Source: RGIG5579 sp045543495
Lineage (GTDB): Bacteria; Bacillota; Clostridia; Oscillospirales; SIG627
Length of the DNA: 29,714 bases
Direction of reading: 5' to 3'
NCBI GenBank assembly: GCA_045543495.1
Contig: JAZQMO010000026.1
Location: 1 to 29,714 of the forward strand
Below are positions 15,101-22,292 of the stretch, in pieces. The stretch's first letter is position 1. Each line of letters starts with the position of its first letter. The translations under genes and the position numbers were made by a program. The notes below the pieces were generated by a model that was not told the DNA's origin, searched no databases, and saw only the letters and a program-made list of their open reading frames with translations.

Positions 15101-16744
15101 ATGAAAGCGGTTGAATTAAAGAAAAAGGTTGATGTAAAGGGCCCTGTGGTACTGTTGGTGTTGGACGGCGTGGGCCTGAATCCCAAGACGGAAGGAAATG
15201 CAGTAAAATGCGCCGAAACTCCCACCTTGGACCGTTTGATGGCAGATTACCCCACTCTGAGCCTGAAGGCTCACGGAACTGCCGTTGGTCTGCCCTCCGA
15301 TGAGGATATGGGTAACTCCGAGGTCGGTCACAATGCACTGGGCTCCGGACAGATCTTTGCACAGGGTGCAAAGCTGGTTTCCAACTCCATTGAAAGCGGC
15401 AAGATCTACGAGGGAGATGGCTGGAAGAAGGTCAGCGGAAACTGCAAGAAAAATGGCTCCACCCTTCATTTTCTCGGTCTGTTTTCCGACGGAAACGTGC
15501 ATTCTCACATCGATCACTTGAAGGCTCTTGTGCAGCAGGCCAAAAAAGAAGGCATTGCAAGAGTAAGAATTCACATTCTTTTGGACGGCAGAGACGTTGC
15601 CGAGACCAGCGCGCTGGAATATGTGGAGCCCTTCGAGGCGTTCCTCGCCCAGCTTTGTGACAGCAGTTTTGATGCTAAGATTGCATCCGGCGGCGGAAGA
15701 ATGAGCATTACCATGGACCGCTACGAGGCCAACTGGAATATGGTCAAGGCAGGCTGGGACATTCACGTATTGGGCGAAGGCAGACAGTTTGCCAGTGCCA
15801 AGGAGGCCATTGAGACCTACCGTGAGGAGCTGCACGTCATTGATCAGGATCTTCCCGGCTTTGTGATTGCGGAAAACGCAAAGCCCGTTGGCACCGTGGA
15901 GGACGGTGACGGCGTGATCTTCTTCAACTTCCGCGGCGACCGCTCCATTGAGATCTCCAAGGCCTTCTGCGATGAAGAATTTACTCAGTTTGACCGTGTT
16001 CGCTTTCCCAAGACCGCTTATGCCGGTATGCTGGAATACGACGGCGACCTTCACATTCCCCCTGTATATCTGGTTGCTCCGCCCGAGATCACCGGTACCA
16101 TGGGCGAATATCTCAACGATACCCCCATTCACTCCCTTGCCGTCAGCGAAACACAGAAATACGGCCACGTAACCTATTTCTGGAACGGAAATAAGTCCGG
16201 CAAGTACAGCGAGGAAAAGGAAACATACCTTGAGATCGCTTCCGATGTGGTTCCCTTTGAGGAGAGACCTTGGATGAAATGCGCCGAGATCACCGATGTG
16301 CTTTTGGATGCCATCACAAGCGGAAAGTATCAGTTCATCCGTGCCAACTTCCCCAATGGCGATATGGTTGGTCACACCGGCAATATGCAGGCTACCAAGA
16401 TCAGCATGGAGGCGCTGGATCTTTGTTTGGCAAGAATTCTTGCCGCCGTTGACAAGGCAGAAGGCGTAGCGCTAATCACCGCCGATCACGGAAATGCCGA
16501 TGAAATGTACGAATTGGATAAGAAAACGGGCGAGCCCAAGAAGAACAAAGACGGCAGTTTGAAATCCAAGACCAGCCATACCTTAAACCCCGTTCCCTGT
16601 ATTTTCTACGACAATTTCAACAAGGAAAAATATACCGTTAAGACAGGCGAATTCGGTCTGTCCAATGTGGCCGCAACCACGGTCAATCTTTTGGGCTACG
16701 AATCCCCCGAGATCTGGAACGAAAGCATGATCGAGATCAAGTAA
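15101..16744 (+). CDS. gpmI: 2,3-bisphosphoglycerate-independent phosphoglycerate mutase
   Basis: A 547-residue Mn-dependent glycolytic enzyme of the alkaline-phosphatase superfamily that interconverts 3- and 2-phosphoglycerate. D22 in L-V-L-D-G-V-G and the phospho-accepting S73 in D-M-G-N-S-E-V-G-H-N are visible. L-L-D-G-R-D-V, F-N-F-R-G-D-R and T-A-D-H-G-N-A-D-E-M are also present. It is longer than the common 505-515 residues; one reason is a Lys-rich loop after T-A-D-H-G-N-A-D-E-M (K-K-T-G-E-P-K-K-N-K-D-G). ATG has an AGGAGA site. A strong terminator follows. Confidence 0.96.
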   Translation: MKAVELKKKVDVKGPVVLLVLDGVGLNPKTEGNAVKCAETPTLDRLMADYPTLSLKAHGTAVGLPSDEDMGNSEVGHNALGSGQIFAQGAKLVSNSIESGKIYEGDGWKKVSGNCKKNGSTLHFLGLFSDGNVHSHIDHLKALVQQAKKEGIARVRIHILLDGRDVAETSALEYVEPFEAFLAQLCDSSFDAKIASGGGRMSITMDRYEANWNMVKAGWDIHVLGEGRQFASAKEAIETYREELHVIDQDLPGFVIAENAKPVGTVEDGDGVIFFNFRGDRSIEISKAFCDEEFTQFDRVRFPKTAYAGMLEYDGDLHIPPVYLVAPPEITGTMGEYLNDTPIHSLAVSETQKYGHVTYFWNGNKSGKYSEEKETYLEIASDVVPFEERPWMKCAEITDVLLDAITSGKYQFIRANFPNGDMVGHTGNMQATKISMEALDLCLARILAAVDKAEGVALITADHGNADEMYELDKKTGEPKKNKDGSLKSKTSHTLNPVPCIFYDNFNKEKYTVKTGEFGLSNVAATTVNLLGYESPEIWNESMIEIK

Positions 16745-16753
16745 GATCAGTAA

Positions 16754-16786
16754 AAAAATGAGCCTGAATGTTTCAGGCTCATTTTT
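16754..16786 (+). terminator. Intrinsic terminator after gpmI
   Basis: A perfect 15-bp stem (16754-16768 with 16772-16786) around a three-base loop. The GC core is GAGCCTGAA and the stem ends in TTTTT. Confidence 0.93.
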
Positions 16787-16787
16787 C

Positions 16788-16816
16788 TTGCATCAAGGCA
16801 TAGAGTATGATATAAT
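16788..16816 (+). promoter_or_regulatory. Promoter of the serpin gene
   Basis: TTGCAT (16788-16793), a 17-base spacer and TATAAT (16811-16816), immediately after the gpmI terminator. The serpin is therefore an independent transcript. Confidence 0.8.
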
Positions 16817-16842
16817 AGAAACAGAAACCAAAGGAGAATACA

Positions 16843-18081
16843 ATGAAACGAAACATTATTCTATCCTGTATTGCCCTGATTTTGATCTTTTCCACCCTAT
16901 TTTCCGCAAGCTCCTGCTCTACTCTTGTGTACGCACAGGATCTTATGGAGGGAATTGAAAAAAATTCGGTGCTGCCCAAATCGGGTGACGATGTCTTTTA
17001 CCTTGCTCAGACAAAATTTGCACTGGAGCTGGTGAAAAGCAATCACGAGGAGGGAAAGAACACCCTTCTCTCCCCTCTTTCCGCAATGCTCGCTCTTGCT
17101 ATGACGGCAAACGGAGCAGAGGGAGAATCCAAGGCACAAATGGAAAAGGCCTTGGGTGGCATCCCTATGGAGGAATTAAACCGCTATTTATTGGGCTTTA
17201 CCCAAGCTCTGTCCTCGGCGGAGGGAGATGGAATTGAAATTGCAAATTCCATTTGGTTCCGTGAGGGTCTTGATGTGAAGAAAGACTTTTTACAGACCAA
17301 CGCCGATTACTACGAGGCCGACGCCTATCAGGCGGCCTTCGATGGCGAAACCTTGGAGAAGATCAACGGTTGGGTAAAAGAAAACACCGACGGTATGATC
17401 GACGGCATTTTGGATCACATTTCCCCCGAATCTATGCTTTACCTCATCAATGCTATGACATTTGACAAAGCGTGGCAGACCAAATATAAAAATTCGGATG
17501 TGTTTGAGGATCTGTTCCACGGCCCCTACGGTCTGGATGAAAAGGCAAAGCTGATGCGCTCCACCGAAGGTCTTTATTTGGAGGGCTACGGGGCAACGGG
17601 ATTTATGAAGGATTATGAAGAAGGTGCATTCCGCTTTGCCGCCATTCTTCCCGAAGAGGGCTCCACGCCGGAAGCGTTTTTGAATCATATCTCGGCCAAG
17701 GAATTGAAAGCCCTGTTAGACGGTGCCAAAAAGACGCAGGTCAACGCGATTCTGCCAAAGTTTGAAACCGCTTATTCCACAAGCCTGATCCGAAGCCTGC
17801 AGAACATGGGAATGGAGGATGTATTCGGTCAAAAGGCAGATTTTTCCAACATGACCCAAACCGATCACGAGCTTTACATTTCCGAAATTCTGCAAAAGAC
17901 CTATATTGAGGTAAATGAAAACGGTACCAAGGCCGCTGCCGCTACCTCGGTGGGAGTCAAGACCATGAGTATACACTCCGAGGTGAAAACGGTTCGCCTT
18001 GACCGTCCCTTTGTCTATATGATATTAGACAGTGAAAGCAATCTTCCCCTATTCATCGGTATCTTAAATTCCGTCAGATAA
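16843..18081 (+). CDS. Exported serpin (serine protease inhibitor)
   Basis: A 412-residue serpin with an N-terminal signal. The hydrophobic core is at 5-20, then either an atypical lipobox A-S-S-C25 or signal-peptidase I cleavage after V-Y-A31. Serpin landmarks in order: N-T-L-L-S-P-L-S-A, A-N-S-I-W-F, I-N-A-M-T-F-D-K-A-W, L-P-K-F-E-T. The reactive-loop hinge N-G-T-K-A-A-A-A-T (360-368) has the small residues needed for loop insertion, so it should be inhibitory. Counting from P15 Gly361 puts P1 at Met375 and P1' at Ser376. The segment M-S-I-H-S-E-V-K closely matches human alpha-1-antitrypsin (M-S-I-P-P-E-V-K). Elastase-like serine proteases, host or bacterial, are the likely targets; this is inference. 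AAAGGAG precedes the ATG. Confidence 0.95.
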   Translation: MKRNIILSCIALILIFSTLFSASSCSTLVYAQDLMEGIEKNSVLPKSGDDVFYLAQTKFALELVKSNHEEGKNTLLSPLSAMLALAMTANGAEGESKAQMEKALGGIPMEELNRYLLGFTQALSSAEGDGIEIANSIWFREGLDVKKDFLQTNADYYEADAYQAAFDGETLEKINGWVKENTDGMIDGILDHISPESMLYLINAMTFDKAWQTKYKNSDVFEDLFHGPYGLDEKAKLMRSTEGLYLEGYGATGFMKDYEEGAFRFAAILPEEGSTPEAFLNHISAKELKALLDGAKKTQVNAILPKFETAYSTSLIRSLQNMGMEDVFGQKADFSNMTQTDHELYISEILQKTYIEVNENGTKAAAATSVGVKTMSIHSEVKTVRLDRPFVYMILDSESNLPLFIGILNSVR

Positions 18082-18084
18082 GAT

Positions 18085-18115
18085 AAAATCCCCCGACATA
18101 AAGTCGGGGGATTTT
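18085..18115 (+). terminator. Intrinsic terminator after the serpin gene
   Basis: A 13-bp stem AAAATCCCCCGAC (18085-18097) with GTCGGGGGATTTT (18103-18115) and a five-base loop. It also lies downstream of the minus-strand microprotein and may act both ways. Confidence 0.92.
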
Positions 18116-18129
18116 CACGCTTTGCGTGT

Positions 18130-18210
18130 TCATTCTCTGGTGACCTGAAAGAGGCACATAAAAAATACGCCGAGCATTCCGCCGATCACAATACCAAAGA
18201 GAAATTCCAT
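18130..18210 (-). CDS. 26-residue membrane microprotein (DUF3789-like)
   Basis: A short frame with ATG at 18210 encoding 26 residues: M-E-F-L-F-G-I-V-I-G-G-M-L-G-V-F-F-M-C-L, then F-Q-V-T-R-E. It is one hydrophobic helix with a G-x-x-x-G-G-x-x-G face and a polar tail. The F-L-F-G-x-x-x-G-G-x-x-G-V-F-x-M-C pattern resembles the very short DUF3789 proteins common in Clostridia. An AAGGAA ribosome site lies eight bases upstream, within the 3' arm of hairpin 18218-18253. It follows the recombinase gene by 45 bases on the same strand. Function unknown; too short for most gene finders. Confidence 0.65.
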   Translation of the reverse strand: MEFLFGIVIGGMLGVFFMCLFQVTRE

Positions 18211-18217
18211 ATTGACC

Positions 18218-18253
18218 GTTCCTTTTTTCTTATAGTATGAGAAAAAAAGGAAC
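18218..18253 (-). promoter_or_regulatory. Hairpin holding the microprotein ribosome site / possible recombinase terminator
   Basis: GTTCCTTTTTTCTTATA (18218-18234) is nearly complementary to TATGAGAAAAAAAGGAAC (18236-18253), with one bulge and one wobble. On the minus strand the 3' arm ends in AAGGAAC, the ribosome site of the microprotein. The structure starts two bases after the recombinase stop. It could attenuate, terminate or hide the ribosome site. Confidence 0.6.
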
Positions 18254-18255
18254 TT

Positions 18256-19215
18256 TTATTCTATTTCGTTCAAGGGATTTTCTGCCATAGCAAGGCGCAT
18301 TTGTTCATCGCTGACGTGGGTATAGATCTGCGTGGTATTGAGCTGCTCGTGACCGAGAATATCCTTCAGCACCCGAACATCCACCTTGCCTGTGCCGTAC
18401 ATTAAGGTAGCGGCGGTGTGACGGAGCTTATGAACGGAATAATGCTGATCCTCAAGCCCGCAAAGCTTCAAATATTTATACACAAGCCATTGACAGGTTT
18501 TCACCGAAAGGCGGCGGTGATTGCGGCTGACGAATAGGGCGCCTTCATCCTTACAGGTGATTCCTTTTCGCTCCGCGAGATATGCCGACAAAGCAGTGCG
18601 GCAGGCATCGTTTAAGTAGATCAATCTTTGTTTATTTCCTTTTCCCGTAACAATGAGACTTGTCAGATCGTCAGAAAGGTCAGAAAGGCTGATTCCCGCG
18701 AGTTCAGAAACACGCATACCGCAGTTTAAAAACAGAGTTAAAATGGCATAATCCCGCTTTGCATTGACTCCCCCCTCTTTTTTGGCGCAATCCAACAAAC
18801 GCTTGCTTTCCGCAACACTCAAAAACTTCGGCAGAGCGTGCTTTACCTTGGGGGATTCAATGTTTTTGGCAGGGTCATATTCCATGAAATGCTCCTTTAC
18901 GGTCAAAAACTTAAAGAAGCCTCGAATGGAGGATAATTTACGGGAACGGGCGGCATTTTTATTCTTCAACACCGTGGCCGCATAAAGCAAATACTCGTAA
19001 ATATTCTGTGTGGTAATGGAGGCGATCATTTCATCGGTAACGGTGGTGAGATCGGGATTTTCCGGATCCAGCCGATCACGGAATACATATTTCAGAAAGC
19101 CTGCAAGATCCACGCTGTATTCATACACGGTCAATTCACTTGCCGCCTGAATGGATAGCTTGTAGGACAAAAATCGGCACACTGCCGCAGGCAATTCTTC
19201 CATTTTGATATTCAC
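18256..19215 (-). CDS. Tyrosine recombinase (XerC/XerD-like)
   Basis: A 319-residue site-specific recombinase with an N-terminal SAM-like core-binding domain (about 5-110) and a C-terminal catalytic domain. The full catalytic set is visible: R168 (G-M-R-V-S-E-L), K192 (G-K-G-N-K-Q-R), H262 and R265 (H-K-L-R-H-T), H289 (L-G-H-E-Q-L) and the nucleophile Y298 (I-Y-T-H-V). GTG at 19215 fits the GGGAGG ribosome site best. A GTG at 19224 touches that site, and an ATG at 19203 is farther. It could be the housekeeping dimer-resolution enzyme or a local invertase for the surface genes next door; Xer-type is more likely by length and motifs. Its promoter leaves a very short leader. Confidence 0.92.
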   Translation of the reverse strand: MNIKMEELPAAVCRFLSYKLSIQAASELTVYEYSVDLAGFLKYVFRDRLDPENPDLTTVTDEMIASITTQNIYEYLLYAATVLKNKNAARSRKLSSIRGFFKFLTVKEHFMEYDPAKNIESPKVKHALPKFLSVAESKRLLDCAKKEGGVNAKRDYAILTLFLNCGMRVSELAGISLSDLSDDLTSLIVTGKGNKQRLIYLNDACRTALSAYLAERKGITCKDEGALFVSRNHRRLSVKTCQWLVYKYLKLCGLEDQHYSVHKLRHTAATLMYGTGKVDVRVLKDILGHEQLNTTQIYTHVSDEQMRLAMAENPLNEIE

Positions 19216-19235
19216 GCCATTCACCTCCCGTCAAT

Positions 19236-19264
19236 ATTGTAAACGAAACCTATCAAAAAATCAA
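19236..19264 (-). promoter_or_regulatory. Promoter of the recombinase gene
   Basis: On the minus strand, TTGATT (19259-19264), a 17-base spacer and TACAAT (19236-19241). The predicted start is only about 14 bases before the GTG, so the ribosome site would lie at the very 5' end of the RNA. Confidence 0.7.
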
Positions 19265-19279
19265 CAAAATCAACAAAAA

Positions 19280-19311
19280 AATAAAAGCGGCTTCGTTGAG
19301 CCGCTTTTATT
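19280..19311. terminator. Bidirectional terminator after surface protein C
   Basis: A perfect 13-bp stem AATAAAAGCGGCT (19280-19292) with AGCCGCTTTTATT (19299-19311) and a six-base loop. A and T tracts lie on both sides. It lies seven bases past the stop at 19319. Confidence 0.93.
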
Positions 19312-19318
19312 TTTTAAC

Positions 19319-20881
19319 TTATTTAACTTTCCTCTTCTTGGAGACAACCACTGCAATGGATCCTGCGGCGAGAAGCATAACGCCTGCACCTGCAAAGAGG
19401 ATCACGGTGCTGTCACCGGTCTGGGAGGAACCGCCTGCCACACCCATTACGGAGCCTGCAACGGTGAAGTTACGGGAGAAGTTCTTGGTGTAGGAGGTAT
19501 CGACCCACTTGGATCCGTCAAAGCTCTGCTGAACGAAGGTGACAACCAAAGTGTTAACACCCACGGGAAGCTCTGCGGTGCTGAAGCGAGCGGTCTTGAA
19601 ATCGGAATCAAAGCCGCCGGTCAGCTTGGTATCAAAGCCGTTGCGAACCTGGAATTTCTGGGGAATCACACGAAGGTCACCAACGGTAGGATTCTTGTTT
19701 TCCACGCAGTCGGGAATTACGGTGAAGGTTGCGGTGCTGCCAAGCTTATAAGCGGAAGCAACATTTCCGAGACGGAAACCGGAAAGACCGGGACGCAACT
19801 GAGTTGCAGGGGGAACCAAGGTTCCAACGGAGCCTGCGGGTCCGTGGATCACGGGAGAAGGAACATAGTTGATGGAAATGCTCTCGCCGTTCTTCGTGGT
19901 CCAATAAGCCTTCACAGCCTTTGCCCAAGAGCTGGTGCTGGAAGAGGTAACCTGAGTGGAATAGGGCTCAATCTCGCGGCCGCCTGCATAACCGGTGGTC
20001 AGGAACATCTGAGTGTTACCGTTATCACCGCCGGTACGGGTCACAGCAACCTGGAAGAGGTAGGAGCCGTAGAAGGTGGAATTGGCAAGGAGAGCAGCAA
20101 CATCAGCCTCCTTGAAATCACCGGTAGCGGAGAAGATCACGTCAGCCAAGGGAATCTTGTACTCAAATACATAAGTGTGCTGATTGCCGGAAGCAGAATA
20201 GTTCACAGCGGTATTGGCAGCATACTTTGCCATAGTCCAATCGGAATAGCACTCGTCATCCAAGGTTACGGACTTGGAGATAGCTCCCTCCAAAACCTTA
20301 TAGTTACGGTTGGCTGCGATACAGCCGGATACGTTAAAGTTATCGGCAGCGGTATCATAGCGGTAAGCATAGGAGTTGGAAAGTCTGGAAGCGGCTTCGG
20401 GAATGTTGGGAGACTGATTCAAGCCGTAGCGAACATGAGTGTTCAAAGCAAGATTCTGATCACCTGCGGCATTGATAATGCTGATCGCCTTATCTGCTAC
20501 AAGCTCCTCTGCAATGTAGACATAAGTATCATCATAAACCAGATAGCTGGTCAACTTGAAATTCTTGAATTCCTCGCCGAACGCATCGGTATAGTCGGTG
20601 GTGGCAGTACCGTTGGTCAGGGTCAGACCGTCTCCGATGGTTGCAACATCAGAGGGAGCGTTGCCGTATTCACCGGTTCCGATGACACCGTTCACCTGAG
20701 GGGCAGAGGTCACACGGGATGCCTGGAAGGTATGAATACCGTATGCCTGCAGATCGTGTGCCGTGGTGCCGTACTGAATATACTGGGTGGAAGCCTTATC
20801 TGCATAGCCTGCGGAAACAGGAAGGCAGAAAGCGCATACCACAAGGATCACAGCAAGAAGAAGTGATAATGTTTTTTTCAT
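19319..20881 (-). CDS. Secreted surface protein C: CBM9-like domain, TGD sorting-type anchor
   Basis: A 520-residue exported protein. Signal peptide at 1-24; motif T-A-H-D-L-Q-A-Y-G-I-H-T at 40-51; then a region resembling CBM9/DOMON-type beta-sandwich domains: A-P-Q-V-N-G-V-I-G-T-G-E-Y, Y-L-V-Y-D-D-T-Y-V-Y-I-A, and E-Y-K-I-P-L-A-D-V. The C-terminus reads S-S-Q-T-G-D-S (485-491), a hydrophobic helix and K-K-R-K-V-K. This has the order of a sortase signal but lacks the L-P of LPxTG. It has a perfect consensus promoter and an AAGGAGA site, so it is probably abundant. Ligand unknown; carbohydrate binding is an inference from the fold-like motifs. Confidence 0.85.
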   Translation of the reverse strand: MKKTLSLLLAVILVVCAFCLPVSAGYADKASTQYIQYGTTAHDLQAYGIHTFQASRVTSAPQVNGVIGTGEYGNAPSDVATIGDGLTLTNGTATTDYTDAFGEEFKNFKLTSYLVYDDTYVYIAEELVADKAISIINAAGDQNLALNTHVRYGLNQSPNIPEAASRLSNSYAYRYDTAADNFNVSGCIAANRNYKVLEGAISKSVTLDDECYSDWTMAKYAANTAVNYSASGNQHTYVFEYKIPLADVIFSATGDFKEADVAALLANSTFYGSYLFQVAVTRTGGDNGNTQMFLTTGYAGGREIEPYSTQVTSSSTSSWAKAVKAYWTTKNGESISINYVPSPVIHGPAGSVGTLVPPATQLRPGLSGFRLGNVASAYKLGSTATFTVIPDCVENKNPTVGDLRVIPQKFQVRNGFDTKLTGGFDSDFKTARFSTAELPVGVNTLVVTFVQQSFDGSKWVDTSYTKNFSRNFTVAGSVMGVAGGSSQTGDSTVILFAGAGVMLLAAGSIAVVVSKKRKVK

Positions 20882-20910
20882 TGCAAAAATCTCCTTATAG
20901 TTCTATTGCA

Positions 20911-20948
20911 ATTATATCATTTTCGTGTTTTTCTGTCAATAGAAAAAC
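20911..20948 (-). promoter_or_regulatory. Consensus promoter of surface protein C with a dyad on the -35
   Basis: On the minus strand, TTGACA (20934-20939), a 17-base spacer and TATAAT (20911-20916): both hexamers are perfect. GTTTTTCT (20927-20934) and AGAAAAAC (20941-20948) form an 8-bp inverted repeat with the -35 in its middle, a plausible operator. Confidence 0.88.
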
Positions 20949-20966
20949 AACAGATTGCACAATTTT

Positions 20967-22244
20967 TCACGACTTATTTTTCGTTTTTTTCTTCTTCCTG
21001 CCGTTTTTCTCATCTCTTTCCATTTTTTGATATATTAGCGAGGTACCAATGACAGAAAGGACAAGCAAAACTCCGGCCAAGAATAAGAGAACGGAGGAGG
21101 CAGCAAAATCCTTCTCCCCATCCGAATCTGTTTCCCCAAGGATCACAGTTTCATCGGGAACCGTTTCACCCATCTGAGGCAGGCCCGGGAACGGATCGTG
21201 CAAGGAAGAATTCGGACCTGTCCCCTGCTCCGATTCTGTTACAGAAGGAACCGCGATCTCCTGCGTGGAGGTTTGAGGAATGTCATTTTCCAAGCTCGGG
21301 GGAGCCGGGTTTTGGTTTACGGTAGGTTCCCCTGCGAAAAACAGGGGCAAGGAGATCACCTCGGGGATCTGATCTGTAATAAACGCCGTATTTTGCGCAA
21401 TATATTCCTTCCAACTTATATTCTGCGAGGAAACAATGGAGTCGGAAGGAAGCCCGATGCGGAAGGCTTGATGTTTCCCATCCACCAAAAGATCGGTCTC
21501 CAAGCGGAAGCTACCGCAAAAAGCATCCTTTTCATCGCTCTGACTCGGCGGGACTCTCCCCGAAGATGAGGTTGCAATATCAGCAATGGGAATACGGCAC
21601 TCAAAGAAGGAGCTTCCATCGGCGTTTCTCAACAAAACGGCCTCGGATTGATAGCATTTTGCATCCCAAATTTTTCCTTGGATCTCGCAAGGAACTTCCA
21701 TTTCGGGATGGAGGGTATAAATTTGGCCCCGAAAGGTACGCTTTCCGCTTTCATAGGAAATACGGTGACCGAACACAGAAGTACAGTTCAGATCATTTTT
21801 GGAAAAGCAGTATTCGTTGAAGCATTCCGAAAGGCCTTGAGGGTAAAGATCGCAAAAGCCAACGGAAACCAAAATGCGATAGCAAGCTCCCAAGGAGGGT
21901 TGTCCGGTCGCAGAAAAGGGTGAGGCAGATGAATCCGAAAGGGCAACATAGACAAAATCACGATTATAGGAAACGGCAAGCTGAATGCCACAAAAGGCAA
22001 AGTCAAAGCCTTGAACGGTAGAAATCAAATTCCCTGTTTTTGGATCAAATTGATGAACGGTAGGATATTCTCCCACCGAGGCCTTCCCGTCCACCGAAAA
22101 CGAAGCCTCCGAGAAACGGGCAAACAGATAATCCACACCCGACGAGGGCAGGGCGGAATTGGAAAGAGCTTCGGCAAAAACGGAAACGGAAAAAGAAGAA
22201 AAAAGGACAAAAATCGACAGGATAACGGTAACAATTCGTTTCAT
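20967..22244 (-). CDS. Secreted surface protein B (related to A and C), membrane anchored
   Basis: A 425-residue protein. Signal peptide at 1-25 (ending S-V-F-A); a domain resembling its two neighbours (F-S-V-D-G-K-A-S-V-G-E-Y, then F-V-Y-V-A-L-S-D and F-F-E-C-R-I-P-I-A-D-I). A Pro/Ser/Thr/Glu-rich stalk follows, then a TM helix and a strongly basic tail (G-R-K-K-K-K-T-K-N-K-S). Unlike A and C it has no TGD motif before the helix, and it lacks the T-A-H...Y-G-x-H-T motif. The start at 22244 begins the signal peptide. A longer frame to 22289 runs through a GC hairpin and is less likely. No ribosome site is visible for either start. Confidence 0.8.
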   Translation of the reverse strand: MKRIVTVILSIFVLFSSFSVSVFAEALSNSALPSSGVDYLFARFSEASFSVDGKASVGEYPTVHQFDPKTGNLISTVQGFDFAFCGIQLAVSYNRDFVYVALSDSSASPFSATGQPSLGACYRILVSVGFCDLYPQGLSECFNEYCFSKNDLNCTSVFGHRISYESGKRTFRGQIYTLHPEMEVPCEIQGKIWDAKCYQSEAVLLRNADGSSFFECRIPIADIATSSSGRVPPSQSDEKDAFCGSFRLETDLLVDGKHQAFRIGLPSDSIVSSQNISWKEYIAQNTAFITDQIPEVISLPLFFAGEPTVNQNPAPPSLENDIPQTSTQEIAVPSVTESEQGTGPNSSLHDPFPGLPQMGETVPDETVILGETDSDGEKDFAASSVLLFLAGVLLVLSVIGTSLIYQKMERDEKNGRKKKKTKNKS

Positions 22245-22256
22245 ACTAAAAGAAAC

Positions 22257-22276
22257 GGCGGCCCAATCGGGCCGCC
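22257..22276 (-). terminator. GC-rich hairpin between surface proteins A and B
   Basis: GGCGGCCC (22257-22264) and GGGCCGCC (22269-22276) around AATC. On the minus strand the following bases are GTTTCTTTTAG, a weak U tract. It ends 12 bases before the start of B, so it probably terminates only partly. Confidence 0.7.
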
Positions 22277-22292
22277 TATTAAAATTCATTTT

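Noticed and set aside
14667..15371. Minus-strand open frame spanning the PLP-enzyme/gpmI junction
   Set aside because: No ribosome site and no motifs; crosses two clear plus-strand genes.
19253..19279. Direct repeat AATCAACAAA as an attachment or invertase site
   Set aside because: One copy is the -35 of the recombinase promoter, and no inverted partner was found near the surface genes.
19205..20866. 553-codon plus-strand open frame opposite surface protein C
   Set aside because: It is Gly/Asn/Ser-rich because it mirrors the codons of C. No ribosome site; it begins inside the recombinase start.
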